Origin: Heritagella sp051881655
Lineage (GTDB): Bacteria > Bacillota > Clostridia > Oscillospirales > Acutalibacteraceae
DNA length: 6,307 bases
Direction of reading: 5' to 3'
Assembly: GCA_051881655.1 (NCBI GenBank)
Contig: JBJEQH010000223.1
Coordinates: 1-6,307 of the forward strand
Of this stretch, positions 5,633 to 6,307 are shown one piece after another; within the stretch, counting starts at the first letter, position 1, and each line of letters begins with the position of its first letter. The position numbers and the translations under genes are program-made. The notes below the pieces were generated by a model. That model saw only the letters and a list, made by a program, of their open reading frames with translations. It searched no databases and was not told where the DNA came from.

Positions 5633-6307
5633 ATGAGTTATCAATTGGAAAACGGCACGCTGCTTCGTGCCGGAGAGCTGGCCCCCGGGGTGTTCGACTG
5701 GACCCTTTCCGCCCCGCAGATTGCCGCCAAGGCCCAGCCCGGGCAGTTTGTCAATGTGCAGGTGCCGGGCAAAACCCTGCGCCGCCCCATCTCCCTGTGC
5801 GGGTTCGATCCGTCGGCCGGCACCCTGCGCCTGGTCTTCCAGATCCGCGGCGAGGGCACCGCGATTCTCTCGTCGCTCCCCGTGGGGACGACCCTCAGCC
5901 TGCTGGGCCCCCTGGGCCACGGGTTCCCCGCGCCTGAGGCGGGGCAGAACGTGCTGTTTGTGGGCGGCGGCATCGGGGTGCCCCCGCTGCTGCAGGCGGC
6001 CAAAGGGGCGGGGGAGAACGCCCTGGTGTGCCTGGGGTTCCGCACGGCTTCGGCGGTCATTCTGAAGCCGGATTTCGAGGCAAACGGCAACCGGGTGTAC
6101 CTGGCCACCGATGACGGCACCGCCGGGCGCCACGGCTTTGCGGCGGACTGCGCCCGGGAGCTCTCCTTTGCGGCGGCGTACATCGTGATTTCGCCGCGGT
6201 TTATGCGGTCGATAAGCTCCTGCGGGATCTCACGGCGCTTCCTGCCATTGCGCCATTCCGGGTCGGCAGCTTTAGCGGCGTCCATGCCAGCATTGAAGCG
6301 CTCGATT
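5633..6307 (+). CDS. pyrK: Dihydroorotate dehydrogenase electron-transfer subunit, truncated or chimeric at its 3' end
   Basis: PyrK carries FAD and a [2Fe-2S] cluster and passes electrons from the FMN of PyrD to NAD+ in the class 1B dihydroorotate dehydrogenase. The start has GGAGG at 5621-5625 with seven bases of spacing. Residues 1-100 form the ferredoxin-reductase-like barrel, with the flavin-binding RRPISLCG (50-57) and the following IRGEGTAILSSL (71-82). The NAD-binding half begins with VGGGIGVPPLL (110-120) and continues through ATDDGTAGRHGFAADCAREL (158-177). Family resemblance stops there, near base 6175. The expected CGPxPM segment and the four-cysteine cluster motif are absent, although the frame stays open for 45 more codons to the window edge. 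Those codons lie over a minus-strand recombinase-like sequence and are not PyrK. The family is usually about 250 residues, so roughly 70 are missing. Identification of the upstream part is secure; the gene is broken here or misassembled. Confidence 0.9.
   Translation, partial: MSYQLENGTLLRAGELAPGVFDWTLSAPQIAAKAQPGQFVNVQVPGKTLRRPISLCGFDPSAGTLRLVFQIRGEGTAILSSLPVGTTLSLLGPLGHGFPAPEAGQNVLFVGGGIGVPPLLQAAKGAGENALVCLGFRTASAVILKPDFEANGNRVYLATDDGTAGRHGFAADCARELSFAAAYIVISPRFMRSISSCGISRRFLPLRHSGSAALAASMPALKRSI
6166..6307 (-). mobile_element. Fragment of a probable serine recombinase (resolvase/invertase) C-terminal region
   Basis: Read leftward from the window's right end, the minus strand encodes IERFNAGMDAAKAADPEW, then RNGRKRREIPQELIDRINRG, then EITMYAAAKE. 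The pattern (ERxxAGMxAAK, a GRKR basic stretch, then IPxELIxRIxxGEIT with AAKE starting a helix-turn-helix) resembles the end of the catalytic domain and the DNA-binding tail of Pin/Hin/resolvase-type serine recombinases, where AAKELGISRTTFYR-like sequence usually follows. Here it breaks off after AAKE, at about 6166-6175, and continues only as the antisense of pyrK. It is therefore truncated at both ends: by the window on the right and by the join on the left. No inverted repeats or target duplication are visible. The family call rests on motif resemblance only. Confidence 0.6.

Noticed and set aside
3264..6133. Very long minus-strand open frames antisense to pyrC, pyrF and pyrK (3264-4655 and 4106-6133)
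   Set aside because: They are mirror frames of high-GC genes, with Gly/Ala/Arg/Pro/His-rich translations, no recognisable domain, and no ribosome binding site. The plus-strand genes have full catalytic motifs.
5641..6285. Minus-strand 214-codon frame as one intact protein
   Set aside because: Only its first 40 or so residues look like a real protein (recombinase tail); the rest is antisense of pyrK, so it is a fusion frame made by the junction.
6170..6307. Simple frameshift in pyrK explaining the lost C-terminus
   Set aside because: The other two plus frames of this stretch show neither the CGPxPM segment nor the iron-sulfur cysteine cluster; one soon hits a stop. The minus strand gives a far more protein-like reading.
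1..6307. CRISPR array, tRNA, rRNA or a riboswitch
   Set aside because: No regularly spaced repeats, tRNA-like cloverleaf, conserved rRNA blocks or recognisable aptamer core were seen; intergenic gaps are all under 200 bases.

Overview
This window reads as a stretch of a high-GC Clostridia-type (Firmicutes) chromosome, plausibly an Oscillospirales-like gut bacterium and possibly a metagenome contig. The reasons are strong AGGAGG ribosome binding sites before nearly every gene, sigma-A type promoters, rho-independent terminators, a type 2 orotidine-5'-phosphate decarboxylase, and a PyrK subunit, which marks the NAD-dependent class 1B dihydroorotate dehydrogenase. The genus cannot be fixed from the sequence alone.

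Layout. Positions 1-429 hold the C-terminal half of proC (last step of proline synthesis), cut by the window edge. Positions 430-620 are an AT-rich control region with a weak hairpin after proC, a promoter, and an inverted repeat whose arms flank the -35 element. A monocistronic nitrilase-superfamily amidohydrolase of unknown substrate follows (621-1418). It ends at a strong hairpin terminator (1430-1461) that can also serve the convergent gene, a Cof-type HAD phosphatase on the minus strand (1470-2303) with a near-consensus promoter at 2355-2383. Rightward of that divergent gap lie a membrane-anchored YdcF/DUF218 protein (2457-3224), then pyrC (3330-4607) with its own promoter, pyrF (4649-5605) and pyrK (from 5633).

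The pyr genes work together in de novo UMP synthesis. PyrC closes carbamoyl-aspartate to dihydroorotate, PyrK is the electron-transfer subunit of the dehydrogenase that makes orotate, and PyrF decarboxylates OMP to UMP. pyrD and pyrE would be expected just beyond pyrK.

The main anomaly is at the right end. The PyrK reading frame stays open to the window edge, but its resemblance to PyrK stops near 6175, before the conserved CGP motif and the [2Fe-2S] cysteines. From there to 6307 the minus strand instead encodes what looks like the C-terminal region of a serine recombinase, itself broken at the same point. This is a rearrangement or, more likely, a chimeric contig end. Lesser oddities are a 12-bp in-frame tandem repeat inside pyrF and dyad symmetries over two promoters. 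I see no CRISPR array, tRNA, rRNA, complete mobile element or convincing new multi-gene system. The region is mostly ordinary core metabolism.
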